Origin: Acholeplasmataceae bacterium
GTDB taxonomy: Bacteria > Bacillota_I > Bacilli_A > Acholeplasmatales > Acholeplasmataceae
Direction of reading: 5' to 3'
Assembly (NCBI GenBank): GCA_018400755.1
Contig: JAGYLU010000010.1
Location: forward strand, 1 to 47,246
DNA: 47,246 nucleotides
Shown piece after piece: positions 42,934-47,246 of the stretch (positions are counted from its first letter, which is position 1; each line of letters begins with the position of its first letter). A program made the position numbers and the translations under genes. Below the pieces are notes generated by a model. The model worked only from the letters and a program-made list of their open reading frames with translations. It had not been told where the DNA came from and did not search any database.

Positions 42934-44220
42934 ATGTCATTGAAACCATTGGGTTATCGACCTCGATTGATCGATCAAACGATCATAGAGCATTTAGACA
43001 TCTTTGGTGCGGTATGTATTGAAGGTCCCAAATGGTGTGGAAAAACCTGGACATCTTTGAATCACGCCAACAGCGTTTCTTATATTGGGGATTCTGAAAG
43101 CAACTTCCAAAACAGGACGCTTGCGATGATAGATCCCAAAGCTGTGCTAAAGGGTGATGCACCGAGATTGATTGATGAGTGGCAAGAAGTACCGTCTTTA
43201 TGGGATGCTGTAAGGTTCGAAGTTGATCAGTCCAATCTGCGGGGTCAATTTATCCTAACTGGGTCTTCAACACCAAAAATGAAAGGTGTATTGCACAGTG
43301 GTACGGGAAGAATCGATAAGATCAGAATGAGAACAATGTCACTTTTTGAATCTGGGGACTCTAGTGGTGAGGTCTCGCTCATTGACTTGTTCTCAAACAA
43401 AGTGGCAGCAACACAAACAAGACCAACAACTTTGGAGCAGCTCATAGAATATGTTGTGAGGGGCGGTTGGCCAAAAAGTATGGGACTATCCATATCTCAA
43501 TCCATCAAGATACCGCAGTCATACATAGAATCGATCATCAATGATGACCTAGAAAAGCTTGATGGCATCAAAAGGGATAAAGCAAAAGTCAGAGCATTGC
43601 TTAAATCACTCGCGAGAAACGAGAGTACCTTAGCAAGTCACCGTACCTTGAGAAATGATATTCTTGAATTTGATCATGAAACGATCCATGAACAAATCAT
43701 TCCTTCATACATCGATATGTTTGAACGCCTTTTTCTGATTGAAAACCAGATGTCTTTTCATCCAAACGTCCGTTCAAAAGCGCGCATAGCGAAGTCACCT
43801 AAAAGGCACTTTGTTGATCCTTCATTGGCAGTTGCGGCACTGAAACTATCCCCAACGATGCTCTATAATGACTTAAATCTTTTTGGGTTTCTCTTTGAGT
43901 CTCTTGTCGTTCGCGACTTAAAAATCTATGCGGGCTTGTATGGAGGAGAGGTGTTTCATTATAAACACTATGACACCAATCATGAGCTTGATGCTGTCGT
44001 AGAACTCAAAGATGGTCGATGGATTGCCATTGAGATCAAACTTGGTGCCAATCAAATCGATCAAGCAGCGAAAAACCTACTAGACATGAATCAGTATTTT
44101 ACTGAAGATGAGTCATCAACCAAACCGACTGCGCTCGTCGTCATATGTGGTATAACCAGTGTCAGTTATCAAAGAGAAGATGGAGTCATCGTTGTGCCCT
44201 TTACAGCATTAAGGCCATAA
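42934..44220 (+). CDS. AAA-family ATPase with DUF4143 domain
   Basis: 428 aa. N-terminal ATPase: P-loop GPKWCGKTW (31-39), Walker B-like RLIDEWQEVPSLWD, sensor FILTGSSTPK. The C-terminal DUF4143 half ends in a PD-(D/E)XK-like fold (ELDAVVELKDGRWIAIEIKLG, with D, E and the K of EIK). This family is common, scattered by transfer and poorly understood; many copies are single genes like this one. GAGGGG precedes the ATG. Codon use looks more AT-rich than the neighbouring transporters. The gene is intact between damaged stretches. Confidence 0.92.
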   Translation: MSLKPLGYRPRLIDQTIIEHLDIFGAVCIEGPKWCGKTWTSLNHANSVSYIGDSESNFQNRTLAMIDPKAVLKGDAPRLIDEWQEVPSLWDAVRFEVDQSNLRGQFILTGSSTPKMKGVLHSGTGRIDKIRMRTMSLFESGDSSGEVSLIDLFSNKVAATQTRPTTLEQLIEYVVRGGWPKSMGLSISQSIKIPQSYIESIINDDLEKLDGIKRDKAKVRALLKSLARNESTLASHRTLRNDILEFDHETIHEQIIPSYIDMFERLFLIENQMSFHPNVRSKARIAKSPKRHFVDPSLAVAALKLSPTMLYNDLNLFGFLFESLVVRDLKIYAGLYGGEVFHYKHYDTNHELDAVVELKDGRWIAIEIKLGANQIDQAAKNLLDMNQYFTEDESSTKPTALVVICGITSVSYQREDGVIVVPFTALRP

Positions 44221-44316
44221 ACCAATCAAATAAAGCCTATTTTGCATGATCATGACTCATTCACATCGAATTTTCCCAACTAAACACGTGCGTTTGCCTC
44301 GTATCAAATAGCGATA

Positions 44317-44352
44317 AAAAACACAGGCCATTGTTCGAATGCCTGTGTTTGT
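44317..44352. terminator. Bidirectional terminator between DUF4143 and alpha-galactosidase genes
   Basis: Perfect 10-bp stem (44319-44328 with 44341-44350) and 12-base loop. The minus strand has TTTTTT after the stem; the plus strand has TTTG. Confidence 0.85.
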
Positions 44353-44425
44353 TGGTTGATGACATGTTGATCTCTAGTCAGTTCAATATCGATATTGACG
44401 ACATAATGCCTTCAATCAGAACAAA

Positions 44426-46769
44426 TCACACTGATGACATGTTGCCATCAGTTGCCTGTTTGGAGTCACGGACTGCCGCAACATACAAGGTTGATCCAAA
44501 ATCAGACATCAGCCTGGTGTGATCATTTTGATCAGTGCCCATGAACTGCTGACTGAGTTTGAGTCCTCGCATCAGGTGTTCACCGGATGCCACATACCGC
44601 TCTTTGGCTCCTCCTGAACCGATGTCCCAAAGCATTGAAGAGCACGCCTTCAGGTTTACAGATTTGATTGGCAAGAGACGTGACTGACCAGATCTTAAAG
44701 CGTGTTGAGATACTTTGCTCAAAGGCGTTATTCCTCATAGACCTTGTCACGTTCAGGTGATGAACCAGTAGTGATGTCAACGTCTCAGGACTTGGTTACA
44801 ACAAGATTGAAACATCGATGATATATTCATCCCGTATATCTTTGGAACATGATACTCGTTGTCTCTTTGGTCTTGTTAGATCTGGAAATGTTGAACTGAA
44901 ATGTCTTGCGGTGGGTTTTGTAAGTGATCATTTGTGGTCAAGCTTTTTCTCTCTTGGGGTGATGAACTTGGGGATTGAGTTCATATCCCAACTACCAAAC
45001 AACGATCAGAACTGGTTGAAAGCGGCGATGTCTGATCACGGTTTGGGCATGCCGAGACTAAAGACGCGTAGCTGATGACCGATGGCTGATGAAAATGAAT
45101 GATGCTTCTCCCTGGATGGCAATGAAATTGGATCGGTGTTGTCCGAGGCCCAGATCTGCGGGGTGTAATAAAGCATGCCAAGGTCAAAGCGGTTGCCGCC
45201 CGAGGCACAACTCTCAATCAGTAGCTCCGGATGTTTTGCCCTGATTCTTTCAAAGACCTGATAAAGACCAAGGATATAGGCATGAAAAAACATGCCTTGA
45301 TCCCTTAAGGTCGGGCTATGCATGTCGGTGATGTGCCGGTTCATATCCCACTTCACATAGCTGATGTCATACGTGTCCAAAAGGCCTGTGATCTTTTCGA
45401 CGATCCGGTCTTGGACCGCTGGTCTCGAGAGGTCCAAGACCAGTTGGTTCCGCCCCTTCTCGGGCAGTCTTCCAGGAACTAGAATCGCATGGTCGGGGTG
45501 GGCCTTATAATAGTCACTTTCGGGGTTGACCATCTCCGGCTCGACCCAGATGCCGAAGGATAGGCCCTGTTTTTTGATTTTTGATATTGGCTTTGTCAAG
45601 CCCTTTTTGAACTTCTTGCGGTTGACGTTGTAATCTCCAAGACCCTTGGTGTCATCATTTCTTGTTGAGAACCAGCCGTCATCCAAGACGACCGTCTCAA
45701 CCCCAAAGGACTTGGCCTTTTTGGCAAAAGACAATAGTTTCCTTTGATTGATGTCCATGAAGTACGCTTCCCAGGTGTTCATCACCACCGGTCTTTCTTT
45801 CATCTTGAATGCCTCAGGCACCAGATGATGGTTCACAAACTGATGAAAAGACTTTGACAGATCATTTAAGCCCTTTGATGAGAAACTGATTACCGCTTCC
45901 GGGGTCTCAAACGTCTCATTTGGTCCAAGCGGCCACGAGAAGGCGTGAGGATTGATACCGGTCATCACCCGCACGAGACCATGATTCGAGACCTGGATGG
46001 CCCCATAGTGGTTTCCACTATAGATCAGATTGATGCCAATGCAATCCCCATGATCCTCATGGGTATGCTTCTTGGCCAGGATGATCCCTGGATTATGGCG
46101 GTTGGATGAGTTTCCGGTGGTTGAGTCAATCACATAAGTGCCTTGAAACAAAGGTTGTCTGGTGGCATTGGCTTCCTTGATCCATCCCCCGTAAAGAGAG
46201 ATGAGGTCATAATCCTTCCCATAGACATCCATCATCATGCTCATGATCTTCCTGATCTCAACAGGTTTGTCACTTGTGTTCTTCAGGACTGTCCGTCTCG
46301 TATAGACATCCGCGTCTGGATAGACGGTGTAGACCAAGGTCAGTTCCAAAGGGAAAAGCGCATCTTCCAATACGATCTCAAGTGTCTCAGAGTCACACGC
46401 CCCACGACCATGAGGCATCCCCTTGGGAGGGATGATGCCTTTGGTGATGCGGTGCGTCTTATAGATGAAATCGGTGACGAATGTCCCATCTGGCATCTTC
46501 AGTTCAAGCGGGGTGAGCCGGAAATCCCCTTTCCCAATCCCTGAGTATTCCATAGGAAGCATATCAAGAAACACCTTGTGTCCGTCCCGCTCATAAAGCG
46601 TCGCGGTCCCAACCCCGGCATCAAGCTTGATGGACAAGTCCTGATCATCTTCTGGTCTCAAACGGTTTCCAAGATAAAGGTGTTCAATCTGTCCTGTAGG
46701 CACAATCTTCATGATGTAGTCCAAGTGTTTGGTTGAGAGATGAATGATGTTGTTATCAAATGTGATCAT
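44426..46769 (-). pseudogene. GH36 alpha-galactosidase, C-terminal part frameshifted
   Basis: The clean part (45120-46769, ~550 codons) has the GH36 core: nucleophile Asp in YVKWDMNRHITD and acid/base Asp in IWASDNTDPI. After that the frame breaks, but the family's C-terminus continues in other frames: ASLVSACPNRDQTSPLST near 45080, GYEL near 45010, and SGEHLMRGLKLSQQFMG...SDFGSTLYVA (44470-44590). At least three indels. An intact enzyme would hydrolyse melibiose or raffinose-type sugars. AGGGAG precedes the ATG at 46769. As written, the protein would lose its C-terminal beta domain. Confidence 0.88.
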
Positions 46770-46780
46770 GGGTTCTCCCT

Positions 46781-47246
46781 TCAAGAGATGGATTTGAGAT
46801 GAGGATGTTGTTTCAAGAAGCCTTGAACAGCCTGATCGGTAAGGCGCTTGAGTGGATGTCCCAGATGATTGGGATCAATCAAGAGCCGGTGATCATGGTC
46901 CTCTTCAAGATAGACCTTGAAGCCTTCGGTATTGAACCAGAAATGAATGCCCCAGTTGAACAGATTCCAAGGTTCTTCATAAGGGTTGATCTCGTAATCA
47001 ATATAGACAAACCGGTTGTCACTCAAGACAAAATTGGCTGGAAAGTAGTCAATCGTGTAGCCTTTGGCCTCAATGTCTAGAAACCTTGAAAAGAGTTCAG
47101 GGTAGAGATCTGTCCGAAGATCACCATTTGCGATCAGCTGTGCGGCTGTCATTCCTGGAACATAGGTCTTGACCAACACCTGTTGTTCATGGTCATAAGT
47201 GATCAGTTTAGGAACATCGACACCAATCTTGGTCAATTGCTGATAC
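46781..47246 (-). CDS. Kinase-like (APH/protein-kinase fold) protein, cut by window edge
   Basis: The last ~150 residues of a protein whose start lies outside the window; the frame is open to the edge. Kinase-fold landmarks are visible: hinge-like LVKTYVPGMTAAQL, a catalytic-loop-like DYFPANFVL (Asp and Asn), and IDYEINPYEEPWNLFNWG in place of DFG. It probably phosphorylates a small molecule or protein; substrate unknown. It ends 11 bases before the alpha-galactosidase ATG, so shares its operon. Confidence 0.7.
   Translation of the reverse strand, partial: YQQLTKIGVDVPKLITYDHEQQVLVKTYVPGMTAAQLIANGDLRTDLYPELFSRFLDIEAKGYTIDYFPANFVLSDNRFVYIDYEINPYEEPWNLFNWGIHFWFNTEGFKVYLEEDHDHRLLIDPNHLGHPLKRLTDQAVQGFLKQHPHLKSIS

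Noticed and set aside
1-47246. TGA read as tryptophan (Mycoplasma code)
   Set aside because: All recognisable proteins end normally at TGA, many as ATGA overlaps, and the only Trp tRNA has a CCA anticodon.

Overview
The window is bacterial, with G+C in the mid-40s percent judged by eye, standard-code stops (many ATGA stop/start overlaps, a single tRNA-Trp with a CCA anticodon) and sigma-A-like promoters. It has a CIRCE-like element, B. subtilis-type Pho boxes, many lipoproteins with Listeria/InlB-type B-repeats, and carotenoid-desaturase genes. Together these suggest a low-GC Gram-positive lineage, most likely an Acholeplasma- or Izemoplasma-like Mollicutes relative or a neighbouring Bacillota group. 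That placement is inference; there is no rRNA in the window.

Layout. 0-1.3 kb: an AT-rich Fic gene with its own promoter and a cluster of inverted operator half-sites. 1.3-4.6 kb: five tRNA genes (Leu, Gln, Gln, His, Trp) around two membrane or surface proteins. 4.6-11.7 kb: a complete phosphate regulon, transcribed pstS-pstC-pstA-pstB-phoU-phoP-phoR from a promoter with four 11-bp-spaced Pho boxes. 11.7-15.8 kb: an ABC-2 exporter, a CIRCE-controlled small heat-shock protein, a hotdog thioesterase and an HtrA-like lipoprotein protease. 15.8-21.9 kb: two fused ATPase-FtsX transporters, a divergent CDF-type transporter and a prenol/dolichol-kinase-like membrane enzyme. 22.6-31.9 kb: a chimeric lipoprotein (Ig-like, InlB repeats, leucine-rich repeats, sugar-binding protein), a YwaF-type membrane protein, carotenoid desaturases (one broken), and a six-repeat InlB lipoprotein ending in a formylglycine-enzyme-like domain. 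32-47 kb: a broken MFS permease, an intact DUF368 lipid-carrier transporter, a broken galU, an Xre regulator, an ABC exporter, a broken GPH sugar symporter, a broken GNAT acetyltransferase, an intact DUF4143 ATPase, a broken GH36 alpha-galactosidase, and a kinase-like gene cut by the window edge.

The most unusual item is the phosphate system. PstS has its two halves in swapped order (a circular permutation), and PstA carries an extra extracytoplasmic, PDZ-like insertion between its first two membrane helices. Both changes lie in one otherwise canonical, Pho-box-controlled operon.

The second striking pattern is patchy decay. Frameshift-rich stretches with sharp edges (about 29.1-29.6, 32.25-32.8, 34.5-37.3, 40.6-42.2 and 44.4-45.1 kb) cut through genes while adjacent sequence reads cleanly. 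They may be real gene decay, centred on sugar and carotenoid functions, or local sequence or assembly error. The sequence alone does not decide.
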